From: a candidate division CSSED10-310 bacterium
GTDB taxonomy: Bacteria; CSSED10-310; JAFGDC01
NCBI GenBank assembly: GCA_016932295.1
Contig: JAFGDC010000257.1
Coordinates: 1 to 11,742 of the forward strand
Direction of reading: 5' to 3'
Length of the DNA: 11,742 bases
Made by a program: the position numbers and the translations under genes. The first letter of the stretch is position 1. Each line of letters opens with the position of its first letter. Positions 1 through 7,522 of this stretch are shown here, piece after piece. The notes under the pieces were generated by a model, which saw only the letters and a list, made by a program, of their open reading frames with translations, ran no database searches and was not told the origin of the DNA.

Positions 1-1
1 C

Positions 2-37
2 GTCGGATTGATCACGTGCGCCCTGGGCGTGGCTTGA
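2..37 (+). CDS. Possible C-terminal tail of an upstream membrane protein (partial)
   Basis: Reading from base 2, the frame gives the hydrophobic peptide VGLITCALGVA followed by TGA at 35-37. This looks like the last transmembrane helix of a gene that begins outside the window. Only eleven residues are visible, so the family cannot be named, and a chance open frame is equally possible. No clear terminator follows it. Confidence 0.2.
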   Translation, partial: VGLITCALGVA

Positions 38-173
38 TTGATCTTTCCTCCGTTCCCGCCATGCCAGTGGCGCTGATAAAGACACCATTAAAGGCACACG
101 AAGGCGCTTTTCGTTAGACAACCTCTCCTCTTTACTGATCCACTTCAGGCTTATATCGAAACCTAAGTGAAGC

Positions 174-206
174 TTGGCGATTACTTGTCGAAAATTTGTC
201 GACATG
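174..206 (+). promoter_or_regulatory. Three tandem 11-bp-period repeats, probable operator of the MerR/CarH-like regulator
   Basis: A 7-bp element occurs three times at exact 11-bp steps: TTGGCGA at 174-180, TTGTCGA at 185-191 and TTGTCGA at 196-202. The four-base spacers are ttac, aaat and catg, and the third copy also contains the palindrome TGTCGACA (197-204). The array ends 27 bp before the chosen ATG at 233. CarH/CarA-type MerR regulators are known to bind operators made of 11-bp direct repeats close to their own promoters. The arrangement therefore fits autoregulation by the adjacent gene; the link is inference. A possible -10 (TATATC, 152-157) lies upstream, but I see no convincing -35. 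Confidence 0.6.
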
Positions 207-232
207 ATAGTTTTGAGTGGCAAGGGGGGGCC

Positions 233-1156
233 ATGAACGCGGAGCAGAAATATCCAATTCGGGTTGTGACTATGCGGACAGGGCTCACTGCCCACGCCAT
301 CAGGGCGTGGGAGAAGCGGTACGAGGTGGTGTCACCGGAGCGCACCGATACCAATCGGCGGCTCTATAGCGAGGCGGATGTGACGCGCCTGCAATTGCTT
401 AAAAACGCCATTGATGCGGGATATTGTATAGGGCAGATCGCAGCCATGAGTGATGCCCGGCTTGTGGAACTGCTCGATGAGAGCGGCCGGCCCACGGCCG
501 ACGAGCTGCTGATTTCCTGCCGGGCGGAATCCGGTTCAATCCTTGATCGCGTCATAGCCGGCTTGTTGGAGGTGGTGCGTCAGACCGATCCGGAACAGGT
601 ACGGGATGCGTTGAGCAGTGCGGTGACGGCGCTGGGGCATCCGGTGGTCAGGGAGCAACTCCTGGCGCCCCTGTTTTCCCGGCTTGGCGTTGCGGGAGCG
701 GGTGACGGGACGCACGTTTCCCGTTCCGGCATTGCATTGGCGGGAGAGATTGTCCGAGGCATGCTTCCGGCCGCCGCCCAACCGCTCCTGCTACTGGCAG
801 GACTGGCTGGACAGGAGAGTGATCTTGGCCTATCGGTCATCGCCGGATCCTCGATCCGCGCAGGTTGGCGGGTATTCGCGGCCGGCGAGGGGCTGGAACC
901 CGCGCTGATCGTCCGTACCGCGGTGCTGACCGGTGCCGATGCAGTGGTGATACCGTTTGTCGCCGCGCCTGATCAGGAACAGGTCGAAGCGTTGCTGGAT
1001 CTCGTCGGATCGCTACCGAGCGGAGCGCTGGTCGTGTTTCTTGGCAAACAACTGGAACCAGTCAGGCCGGCATTGGAAGCCAGGGGTGCCCGTGTGGCGC
1101 CTGACATGAAATCATTGGAGGAAGAACTGGAATCGCAGGCGCGCTCCTGTCGTTGA
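233..1156 (+). CDS. MerR-family transcriptional regulator with CarH/LitR-like (B12-fold) C-terminal domain
   Basis: 307-aa DNA-binding regulator. Residues 7-56 form a MerR winged helix-turn-helix, with the signature IRAWEKRY (23-30) and NRRLYSEADV (41-50). Residues about 105-180 resemble the helical cap, and about 185-300 the Rossmann-like cobalamin-binding domain of CarH/LitR photoreceptor repressors. The domain order matches the family. However, the cap position normally occupied by Glu-His in the W-x9-EH motif reads Ser165-Gly166, and the axial-histidine position (GQxHELG-like) reads GQESDLG with Ser196. Adenosylcobalamin binding is therefore doubtful, as in vitamin-independent relatives. 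The start at 233 is preferred over the in-frame ATG at 167. It follows a purine-rich AAGGGGGGG tract (222-230), begins just before the MerR domain, and leaves the 11-bp repeats outside the coding region. It converges on the parvulin gene with 17 nt between stops. The target genes are not evident; autoregulation is likely. Confidence 0.88.
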   Translation: MNAEQKYPIRVVTMRTGLTAHAIRAWEKRYEVVSPERTDTNRRLYSEADVTRLQLLKNAIDAGYCIGQIAAMSDARLVELLDESGRPTADELLISCRAESGSILDRVIAGLLEVVRQTDPEQVRDALSSAVTALGHPVVREQLLAPLFSRLGVAGAGDGTHVSRSGIALAGEIVRGMLPAAAQPLLLLAGLAGQESDLGLSVIAGSSIRAGWRVFAAGEGLEPALIVRTAVLTGADAVVIPFVAAPDQEQVEALLDLVGSLPSGALVVFLGKQLEPVRPALEARGARVAPDMKSLEEELESQARSCR

Positions 1157-1173
1157 TTCCGTGGTGAAGGTCT

Positions 1174-2247
1174 TCATTCCACCGCCGGCGCGTAACCCTC
1201 GCCGTAGGTGATATCAGTCTTGGCGCGCAGGCCATCGATGAAATCGGTGATGACTTTTTCCCCATCCTGCTGCTTCAAGTATTCGACGATACTGGGACGG
1301 GCTTCGTCCAGGCTCTGCATGCCGCCGGCCTTGCGATCGGTCACCTTGATGATGTGATACCCGAAGGTTGTTTCCACAACATCGCTCACGGCTCCGATTT
1401 CCAGTGAGAAGGCGGCGTTCTCGAAGGGTTCCACCATGCGACCCCGTTCGAACCAATCCAGATCGCCTCCCCTGGCCTTGCTCGGACAATCTGAGAACTG
1501 CCCCGCTAGTGCCGCGAAATCTCCACCATCCAGCACCTGAGCACGAAGATCCTCAAGTTTTGCTTTCTTCTCATTACGTTCCGCCGGTCCGGCTTCAGGA
1601 TCGACTTTTAAGAGGATGTGGCTGGCACGTAGCTGTTCGGGTTGGGCGAAGGACTGCTGGTTTTCGTCGTAAAACTTCTTCACCGCCTCTTCGGTTGGTT
1701 CCGTAATAGTCGCCTTCGGCGTCTCCAACAACTTCTCGATGAGATATTTCTGAGCGATCTCCTTGCGTAACTGGTCAACCGTTATCCCAAGCATTTCCAA
1801 CCGCTCCACGAAGGCTTCTTTACTTGGAAAGTGATTGGCGATCTCCGAGAAACGGGCTTCAATCTCTTCTGCATCTATAGTGATGTCGCGATTCCTGGCT
1901 TCGTTCAGCAGCAATTTCTGGTTGACAAGATTGGCCACCGCCTGGTTGGCTACCGAGGCGCGGATCCTTTCCAACTGATCTTCGGGAATCTGTCCGCGGA
2001 ACTGGCTCATCAGGTTGTTCACCTCCTGGTCCAGGTCCATCTTCGTGATCCGCATTCCATCAATGCTCGCGACCATCGCATCCGCCGCCTGGTTTGCGCC
2101 CGTTGCCGGCGCCGCAGCGCTGGAATCAGGACCGGTACCAGGACCATCCAGTCGAACCGGGGATACCTCGTCGGTTTTCTTCTCACACCCGATGCCGCAT
2201 AACGCTACCGCCAATAACACGACAAGCACCATATCAAGGAACTTCAT
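1174..2247 (-). CDS. Lipoprotein peptidyl-prolyl cis-trans isomerase, parvulin type (SurA/PrsA-like)
   Basis: 357-aa protein probably catalysing prolyl cis-trans isomerisation and chaperoning of exported proteins. Residues 1-21 form a signal peptide ending in CGIGC. Cys21 would be the lipidated residue, although the lipobox has Gly rather than Leu at -3. A Pro/Ala/Gly-rich linker (about 28-55) follows. Residues 57-190 form a SurA-N/trigger-factor-like helical chaperone domain. Residues 205-303 are a PpiC rotamase domain with RASHILLKV (207-215), GGDFAALAGQFSDCPSKARGG (241-261), a GDLDWFERG segment and FGYHIIKV (295-302); His209 and His298 occupy the usual parvulin active-site histidine positions. 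The start at 2247 is chosen because GGAGG lies 7 bases upstream and the signal peptide begins there; a longer frame back to 2478 lacks protein-like sequence. Its site of action would be the periplasmic face of a membrane. Confidence 0.9.
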   Translation of the reverse strand: MKFLDMVLVVLLAVALCGIGCEKKTDEVSPVRLDGPGTGPDSSAAAPATGANQAADAMVASIDGMRITKMDLDQEVNNLMSQFRGQIPEDQLERIRASVANQAVANLVNQKLLLNEARNRDITIDAEEIEARFSEIANHFPSKEAFVERLEMLGITVDQLRKEIAQKYLIEKLLETPKATITEPTEEAVKKFYDENQQSFAQPEQLRASHILLKVDPEAGPAERNEKKAKLEDLRAQVLDGGDFAALAGQFSDCPSKARGGDLDWFERGRMVEPFENAAFSLEIGAVSDVVETTFGYHIIKVTDRKAGGMQSLDEARPSIVEYLKQQDGEKVITDFIDGLRAKTDITYGEGYAPAVE

Positions 2248-2873
2248 CTCAGCCTCCAAGCCGCCCGAACACCAGGCACCAATCCAATAGTTTGATTTCC
2301 GGGCACCTGCCGGCACCCGTCCCGCGCTTGCCGGGGATCGACCACTACGCTGAACAGTGCGAGACCACCGGCCGTGAATCAACCGCAGCGCCACTTGTCC
2401 TGATCGCACCGGTTGTTTCAGTTCCGTCTTTACCTGTTCATCATCTTTCGAATATCTCCCAGGCGAGCACCCAACCATTATCAGGCACCGCTCTTGAAGT
2501 CAATCATCCATCCTCCCTCAAACCTCCCCCAAAAAACTCCCGCCTTAATTCTTCAAGGTGATACAGGACCGCTTCCTGGAAATGCCGTCGTGTATTCATG
2601 GCGGTGCAGGGACCTGGCTGGAGTGTTATAGTTTCCAATGAGATAGTACATCTGACAGGGAAATTTGGTCTTCGACTGCTTTCGCCGCGTAATGCCCAAG
2701 GCTGCGCCGCTGGGGCGATATGGCACTTCTCCAAAAGATTTCCGTATCCCATTCGGTTGTGGTATGGTCCGCCTGCTTTAATCCAGAGGAGCCCCTGACG
2801 GACTGGCTGGCTCCTCTATTAGAACGGCGTTGAGAATCGTCCGCGATCAAGAGCGCGGCACGAGGGGGAAGAC
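2248..2873. other. 626-nt divergent intergenic region
   Basis: This lies between the divergently transcribed parvulin and SlyD-like genes. Open frames here are short or of implausible composition. One minus-strand 31-codon frame (2504-2599) has a helix-like sequence but no ribosome-binding site. The stretch probably carries promoters for both flanking genes, but I find no strong sigma70 pair. The one clear element is a 9-bp inverted repeat at 2785-2817, listed separately. Confidence 0.5.
2785..2817. repeat. 9-bp perfect inverted repeat upstream of the SlyD-like gene
   Basis: AGAGGAGCC (2785-2793) and GGCTCCTCT (2809-2817) are perfect complements around a 15-nt loop. The element ends 56 nt before the slyD-like ATG. 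It could be a leader-RNA hairpin or an operator. It lacks a T-tract on either strand, so a classical intrinsic terminator is unlikely. Confidence 0.5.
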
Positions 2874-3311
2874 ATGGAACGAGTGAAGAGCGGCGATACG
2901 GTGCTGATGCATTTCATCGGCAGGTTGGATGACGGAACGGTGTTTGATGACAGCAGGGAAGAAGAAGAGCCGCTGGAGGTAAAGGTGGGAGACGAGGAGC
3001 TTCTGCCCGCCTTCGAGCACGAATTGATCGGACTTGCCAGGGGCGAGAAGAAGACCTTCTCGATCAGCTCCGAGGAAGCGTACGGTCCTTATGACGACGA
3101 ACTGGTGCTCACGGTGGACAGAGAGCAATTGCCCGAGGAACTGGAGCCGGAACTGGGTCAGTTGCTGGAAATCACGGTGGACGACAATGAGTTCGAAGTG
3201 GTGGTGACCGGCGTGACCGAGGACAAGGTGCTGTTGGATGCGAACCATCCGCTTTCCGGTCATGATCTTACGTTCGAGGTGGAGATCCTGGAGATCCATA
3301 GCGGCGAATAG
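2874..3311 (+). CDS. FKBP-type peptidyl-prolyl cis-trans isomerase, SlyD-like
   Basis: 145-aa cytoplasmic-type FKBP with prolyl isomerase and chaperone roles. Residues 1-70 begin the FKBP fold, with VKSGDTVLMHFIGRLDDGTVFDDS at the N-terminus and LLPAFEHELIGLARGEKKTF around 43-62. AYGPYDDE at about 68-75 leads into the SlyD 'insert-in-flap' chaperone region, about 72-125. The signature LDANHPLSGHDLTFEVEILE (about 122-141) closes the FKBP domain. The metal-binding His/Cys-rich tail of E. coli SlyD is absent, as in many short homologues. The protein is notably acidic (an EEEE run near residue 30). The start at 2874 is supported by CGAGGGGGAA just upstream and by the family N-terminus. No signal peptide is visible, so it should act in the cytoplasm, unlike the divergent parvulin lipoprotein. 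Confidence 0.92.
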   Translation: MERVKSGDTVLMHFIGRLDDGTVFDDSREEEEPLEVKVGDEELLPAFEHELIGLARGEKKTFSISSEEAYGPYDDELVLTVDREQLPEELEPELGQLLEITVDDNEFEVVVTGVTEDKVLLDANHPLSGHDLTFEVEILEIHSGE

Positions 3312-3432
3312 TACGCTCTCCGTATGTTACATTGCGCCCGAAGCCGATTTTCTCGAAGTGCATGCAACTGTTTCGTCGGGAGTGGTCACTCACCGGACAG
3401 TACTTATTGCGTATTCTTGTGAGGATTTATAG

Positions 3433-3462
3433 CCCGGCGCGTGCCTGAATCGGAGCGCCGGG
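3433..3462. repeat. 8-bp GC-rich inverted repeat between the SlyD-like and DUF5916 genes
   Basis: CCCGGCGC (3433-3440) and GCGCCGGG (3455-3462) pair perfectly around a 14-nt loop. The hairpin abuts the ATG at 3464 and lies 34 nt before the GTG at 3497, favouring the latter as the start of the next gene. No T-run follows, so it may be a leader structure or a weak or Rho-assisted end of the slyD-like transcript. Confidence 0.5.
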
Positions 3463-3496
3463 TATGACGGCATGGCGCGCATGCAGGGGAGGGCAG

Positions 3497-5614
3497 GTGT
3501 CTTACAGGCTTTTCATAACGGTATTGGTGCTGGTTGTGATGCTACCTGCCGCTCGCGGTGATTCCGGCCGGGTCGATGTGACCATCACTCGCGCCGCAAA
3601 GGCGCCGGTCATCGATGGGGTGCTCGATGACGAGGCATGGAGTCGCGTGGAACCCATCACCGGTTTCATGCAGTTCACTCCCATCGAAGGACGGGAACCG
3701 GCCACTCGTACTGAGTTGTACATCACCTATGACGGGGACTTCTTCTTCCTCGCCTTCAGGTGTTTCGATTCCCGCATGGACCAGGTTCGGGCCACTCACA
3801 CGCAACGAGAGAGCTTCGACAACGACGATGTTGTGGGATTTGCCTTCGATCCTTTTAACAGTCAAAGGGAAGCATACCTCTTCAATGTAAATCCCTATGG
3901 TGTCGTCTCCGATTTCATCTGGCATCATGATGGCTATACCAACTACGGCTGGGATGCCGATATCCGGTCGCGAGGGATGGTGGAAACTGCTTTCTGGGCG
4001 GTGGAAATCGCGGTGCCCTTCAAGTCGTTGCGTATGCCCAATCAGCGCCACCAGGTCTGGGGTTTCTATGCGCTGCGCAGTGTCAAGCATCTTGGCGTCA
4101 TGGATGTCTGGCCGCCCCGTACCAGGCAGGTGCGCAACTATCTGGCACAGTCTGCGCGGTTGGAAGGGCTGGAGGATATAGAGAGCGGCCGGAATGTAAC
4201 CCTCATCCCGTACGTTTTTGGATCATATGTCGATAGGGAAAAGCCCGCGGAAAAGAACGTTGAAACCGGTCTCGACCTGCGCTGGGGGCTGACATCGAAC
4301 CTCATGCTGGATCTTACCGTCAATCCTGATTATTCACAGATCGAAGCGGATCCGGATCGGTTGGAATTGAATGAACGGTATATTGAATGGCTGCCTGAAA
4401 AACGCCCTTTTTTCACGGAAGGATCTGACCTGTTCGCTTCGCACATGGCACTTTTTTACTCTCGCAACATCTCCGATCCGGTGGTTGGCTTGAAGCTCAC
4501 CGGCAAATTCGGATGTACCCGGCTGGGATTCCTCTCTGCGATGGACGAGGGTGATGGCGGCGATGACGTCTACTACAATCTCGTTCGCATTAAAACCGAG
4601 GTGTTGCGCCAGTCAAGCATCGGTTTCCTCCTGTTCAACACCGATGATGCGGCCGATGACACCTGGAATCGTGTGGCAGCGGTTGATGGCAGCTTCCGTT
4701 TCGCCGGGATCTATCTGCTCAAGTTGCAGTACAGCCAATCATTCACCAGGAGTTTCGCATCATCAGGCTGTTTCACGTTGGAGGATGAAAACAGTGAACC
4801 CCGCCAGGAAGATGCCGGCGCCTATACTGTCCATATAGAGCGTGATGGCAGCCGGTTTTATACTAAACTCTGGTTTGACAATGTTCCGGAGAGCTTTTTG
4901 ACCCGCACTGGTCTCATCTTGGAAAACCTCGGTTACAGAACCGCTGGCACTCATTGCGGTTACTTTATCCGCCAGCCGAACGACTGGGCCGACATGATCG
5001 AGTTCCATGCCGACATCAAGGGGCGGTTCGATTTTGAGGACGATCTGCGGGAAGAGTATGTTCGCCTGTCCACGGAGTTGGGCATGGATCGTTTTTGGAG
5101 CCAGGTTTCATGGTTCAGCAATCATGAAAACGTCGATGCGTTCGATTTCACCTACACCGGCACCGAACTTGAACTCTGGAACACGCCTGTTCCCTGGCTG
5201 GATCACTATCTCTCGCTCAGGATCGGCGGCGCGCCGGATTATGACATGGGCGACACGGGCTGGAACTATCGCGTGAACTATAATGCCACGATCAAGCCGC
5301 TGGATCGCATTGTCTGGTTTTTCCGGCTGTCCCGGGAAGATTTTTATGATGACTACGAGGGCGACCGCCGCTTTCAGCAAACCATTGCCTGGAACAAGGT
5401 GTCCTGTCAGATTACCGGCGCTATGTTCCTTCGCGCTATTTATCAGTACAACAGCTATACCGAACTCTCCGATGCGAGCATTTTGTTCTCATGGGAATAC
5501 AGCCCGTTGAGCAACCTGTATTGCGGCATCAACCTTGACGATTTCCGTTCCCGCGGCGATCTCGGTCGCAATGTGGAAGTATTCTTGAAAGTGCGGTATC
5601 TCTGGCGGATTTGA
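3497..5614 (+). CDS. CBM9-like / DUF5916 family protein, probable outer-membrane beta-barrel
   Basis: 705-aa exported protein of unknown function. Residues 1-21 are a Sec signal peptide (hydrophobic core FITVLVLVVML, likely cleavage after ARG). Residues about 25-215 form a carbohydrate-binding family 9-like beta-sandwich (APVIDGVLDDEAWSRVE at 36-52, FAFDPFNSQREAYLFNVNPYGVVSD at 115-139, WAVEIAVPFKSLRM at 167-180). The DUF5916 region follows, with its signature NPDYSQIEADPDRLELNERY...EKRPFFTEGSDLF at 276-313. The rest is rich in alternating aromatic and polar strands, ending VEVFLKVRYLWRI, consistent with a beta-barrel. The start is placed at GTG 3497, with GGGGAGGG at 3485-3492 and a proper signal peptide directly behind it; an upstream ATG (3464) lacks a ribosome-binding site and abuts a hairpin. 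The substrate is unknown; glycan or peptide handling at the outer membrane is only a guess. Confidence 0.88.
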   Translation: MSYRLFITVLVLVVMLPAARGDSGRVDVTITRAAKAPVIDGVLDDEAWSRVEPITGFMQFTPIEGREPATRTELYITYDGDFFFLAFRCFDSRMDQVRATHTQRESFDNDDVVGFAFDPFNSQREAYLFNVNPYGVVSDFIWHHDGYTNYGWDADIRSRGMVETAFWAVEIAVPFKSLRMPNQRHQVWGFYALRSVKHLGVMDVWPPRTRQVRNYLAQSARLEGLEDIESGRNVTLIPYVFGSYVDREKPAEKNVETGLDLRWGLTSNLMLDLTVNPDYSQIEADPDRLELNERYIEWLPEKRPFFTEGSDLFASHMALFYSRNISDPVVGLKLTGKFGCTRLGFLSAMDEGDGGDDVYYNLVRIKTEVLRQSSIGFLLFNTDDAADDTWNRVAAVDGSFRFAGIYLLKLQYSQSFTRSFASSGCFTLEDENSEPRQEDAGAYTVHIERDGSRFYTKLWFDNVPESFLTRTGLILENLGYRTAGTHCGYFIRQPNDWADMIEFHADIKGRFDFEDDLREEYVRLSTELGMDRFWSQVSWFSNHENVDAFDFTYTGTELELWNTPVPWLDHYLSLRIGGAPDYDMGDTGWNYRVNYNATIKPLDRIVWFFRLSREDFYDDYEGDRRFQQTIAWNKVSCQITGAMFLRAIYQYNSYTELSDASILFSWEYSPLSNLYCGINLDDFRSRGDLGRNVEVFLKVRYLWRI

Positions 5615-5758
5615 TCAGGCGGGCCTACAGTACCTGTTTTCTTCGGAACATGCCCTTGGCATCCTTGGTGGAAGCGGCACATGTCCGGTGTGGTATGATG
5701 CACTGACAACCATCGGCCGCCACCCGGTCACTCATCCGGCGCTCCAGGTAATCACCAC

Positions 5759-5787
5759 TTGATCTGTATCTTGCCAGAACATATAAC
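5759..5787 (+). promoter_or_regulatory. Sigma70-type promoter for the methyltransferase-transporter cluster
   Basis: A -35 TTGATC (5759-5764) and -10 TATAAC (5782-5787) are separated by 17 bp. They match consensus at 4/6 and 5/6 positions. Transcription would begin near 5794, about 24 nt ahead of the GTG start at 5817. It is a consensus match only. Confidence 0.5.
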
Positions 5788-5816
5788 GTGCGCTTGAATG
5801 AACTGCGAGGTCACTG

Positions 5817-6611
5817 GTGCGCAAACGAACGAACAACCGGAACAAGGAAGCGGAACGAGTCAGGGCGGCGCGCATGGCGGTGCGAGCAGGGGGAGAACCG
5901 AAACGATCGTATGTTCGGGAAATGTTCAATCGGATAGCGCCTGCCTATGACCGCATCAACCTGATTATCTCCCTCGGGCAGACCAGCCTGTGGCGGTTCC
6001 GCGCACTCCGGCTCCTGCCCCTGGTCTCGGGCGGCGAGGTGTTGGATCTCGGCTGCGGCACCGGAGCGGCGACCCGCGGTTTGCGGCGGCGGTTGCCCCA
6101 TGCGTTCGTGATCGGCGCTGATCTTGCCGAAGGAATGGTTCGTTACGCTACGGTGATTGACCCGGAAGGCATCTACCTGCAGGCCGATGCCGCGGCACTG
6201 CCCATACGGGATAACCAACTGGATGCGGTGGTTTCTTTTTTCACGCTGCGCAATTTTGCGGACAGAATCGTCGTTCTTGACGAAATCCTGCGCGTGTTGA
6301 AACCCGGTGGATACGCCCTGCTGCTGGATGCCTTTCCTCCCTCCGGCCCTGGCTGGTGGAAACGGTTTCATGCCTTCTGGCTGGAATCCGTCATCCCTCG
6401 AGCCGCCGCTCTTGTCGCCCCTGACGAGGGGTATGTGTATCTCGGTGAGAGTATCCTGACCATGACCGACCTGGCTCGTCTGATCACCCACCTGGAGAGC
6501 CGGCCGGCGCGTCTGGCGGCGCTCCGTTCCTTCAGCCTGGGTAGCGCCCTCGCCTTGCTGGTGGAAAGAATGGATAACCGGCTGCTGGTTCCTGTCGAGA
6601 GGGCGCGCTGA
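5817..6611 (+). CDS. UbiE/MenG-like class I SAM-dependent methyltransferase
   Basis: 264-aa cytosolic methyltransferase of the UbiE/COQ5 type. Visible family features are VREMFNRIAPAYDRINLIISLG (33-54), SAM-binding motif I EVLDLGCGTGAA (74-85), the acidic residue of motif II in GADLAEGM (100-107), LQADAAALPI (121-130), FFTLRNFADR (141-150) and RVLKPGGYALLLD (159-171). These match menaquinone or ubiquinone C-methyltransferases, in which FGLRNxxD is the usual form of the fifth element. Length is close to the family norm. The true substrate could be demethylmenaquinone or another quinone or lipid, since no other quinone gene lies nearby. The GTG at 5817 follows GCGAGG at the right distance; ATG 5874 (residue 20) is an alternative because the first 30 residues are basic and poorly conserved. 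It is first in a same-strand series with a second methyltransferase and an MFS transporter. Confidence 0.8.
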   Translation: MRKRTNNRNKEAERVRAARMAVRAGGEPKRSYVREMFNRIAPAYDRINLIISLGQTSLWRFRALRLLPLVSGGEVLDLGCGTGAATRGLRRRLPHAFVIGADLAEGMVRYATVIDPEGIYLQADAAALPIRDNQLDAVVSFFTLRNFADRIVVLDEILRVLKPGGYALLLDAFPPSGPGWWKRFHAFWLESVIPRAAALVAPDEGYVYLGESILTMTDLARLITHLESRPARLAALRSFSLGSALALLVERMDNRLLVPVERAR

Positions 6612-6661
6612 TATGACATTCAGATTCGCGATGCGAGAAGTCGACGGAACGGGCGATGGTC

Positions 6662-6690
6662 TTGCCGGGTTGTGGTGGACACAGTAGTAT
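6662..6690 (+). promoter_or_regulatory. Possible secondary promoter before the second methyltransferase
   Basis: TTGCCG (6662-6667) and TAGTAT (6685-6690) are 17 bp apart, each matching 4/6 consensus bases. They lie in the 152-nt gap between the two methyltransferase genes. If used, the second methyltransferase and the transporter could be expressed separately. The match is weak. Confidence 0.25.
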
Positions 6691-6763
6691 GACCGTGAAA
6701 TCGGAACATATGCGTCGATTATCAGGCGGTAGTATGCGGATGCCGGCTGTCTTGGAGGAAGAG

Positions 6764-7522
6764 ATGAAGGAGTCCGACTGCGCCCCTCTGTACAGTGATG
6801 GAAGACAGTATGATGCCTTCAATCGGTCTTTCCAGGAAGACATCCCCTTCTACTTGTGGGCCGCATCTGAATTTGGCGATCCGGTGCTGGAGATTGCCTG
6901 CGGTACAGGTCGGCTGACCATACCGCTGGCAGCGGCAGGTCATGATATCACCGGTTTGGATGCATCCGCCGGAATGCTGGAAACGGCCAGGGTCAAGGCT
7001 CGTGAAAGAGGGCTGTCGATCCCGTGGGTGCGGGCCGATTGCCGAAGCTTCGAGATGGCGCGGCGGTTCGGTTTGATCTTCATTCCATTTAATTCCATCG
7101 CCCACCTGCACGATCTGGAGGAGATACATGCCATGCTGGGGCGGGTTCGCGAGCATCTTCTTCCTGCCGGCGTCTTCATCGTCGATATTTTCGTGCCTGA
7201 CATGCGAATCCTTATCAGGGATCCGCGCCGGCGCTATCCGGTGGCGAAGTACCTGGATCCCGGCGGCGGCATGATCACGCTGGAGGAGTCGAACCTGTAT
7301 GATCCCATTACCCAGGTCAACCACATCACCTGGTATTATCGAAGCGATGACGGCAGGACCTGGAACGCGACACTCAACATGCGGATTTTTTTTCCCGAGG
7401 AGCTGACGGCGTTGCTGGAGGCCGATGGTTTCGAGATTGTTCAACGATTCGGGGATTTTGACCGCGGTCCGCCGAAAACCGATTCTCCCAAGCAGTTGGT
7501 GATCTGCCGGCAGGTGCGGTGA
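6764..7522 (+). CDS. Class I SAM-dependent methyltransferase, substrate unknown
   Basis: 252-aa cytosolic methyltransferase. Motif I is VLEIACGTGRLTIPLA (41-56), with motif II GLDASAGML (64-72), an acidic ADCRSF segment (91-96), FIPFNSIAHL (106-115) and LLPAGVFIVDIF (132-143) as the later Rossmann strands. The C-terminal half has NHITWYYRSDDGRTW and IRIFF-like strands followed by LTALLEADGFEIV, typical of small-molecule methyltransferases of the Methyltransf_25/YcgJ kind. ATG 6764 is chosen because GGAGG lies five bases upstream (6754-6758) and the conserved N-terminus LYSDGRQYDAFN starts there; the open frame from 6656 lacks such support. Its stop codon overlaps the GTG start of the transporter (GTGA at 7519-7522), implying translational coupling. 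The substrate cannot be told from sequence. Confidence 0.82.
   Translation: MKESDCAPLYSDGRQYDAFNRSFQEDIPFYLWAASEFGDPVLEIACGTGRLTIPLAAAGHDITGLDASAGMLETARVKARERGLSIPWVRADCRSFEMARRFGLIFIPFNSIAHLHDLEEIHAMLGRVREHLLPAGVFIVDIFVPDMRILIRDPRRRYPVAKYLDPGGGMITLEESNLYDPITQVNHITWYYRSDDGRTWNATLNMRIFFPEELTALLEADGFEIVQRFGDFDRGPPKTDSPKQLVICRQVR

Noticed and set aside
1160..1181. Short imperfect hairpin (GTGG-TGAA ... TTCA-TT-CCAC) between the convergent regulator and parvulin genes
   Set aside because: The stem is interrupted and no T-tract follows on either strand, so it is not a credible bidirectional terminator.
2248..2478. N-terminal extension of the parvulin up to an ATG at 2478
   Set aside because: The 77 extra residues lack protein-like pattern and would bury the lipoprotein signal peptide; the ATG at 2247 has a GGAGG site.
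2504..2599. 31-aa minus-strand peptide (MNTRRHFQEAVLYHLEELRR...)
   Set aside because: The sequence looks helical, but there is no ribosome-binding site, the frame also continues upstream with implausible sequence, and nothing supports expression.
5811..6491. 226-codon minus-strand open frame opposite the UbiE-like gene
   Set aside because: Antisense shadow with His/Gln/Arg-rich composition; the opposite strand shows a full set of methyltransferase motifs.
6613..6687. 24-codon frame starting 1 nt after the UbiE-like stop
   Set aside because: Too short and without recognisable features; tight spacing alone is not enough.
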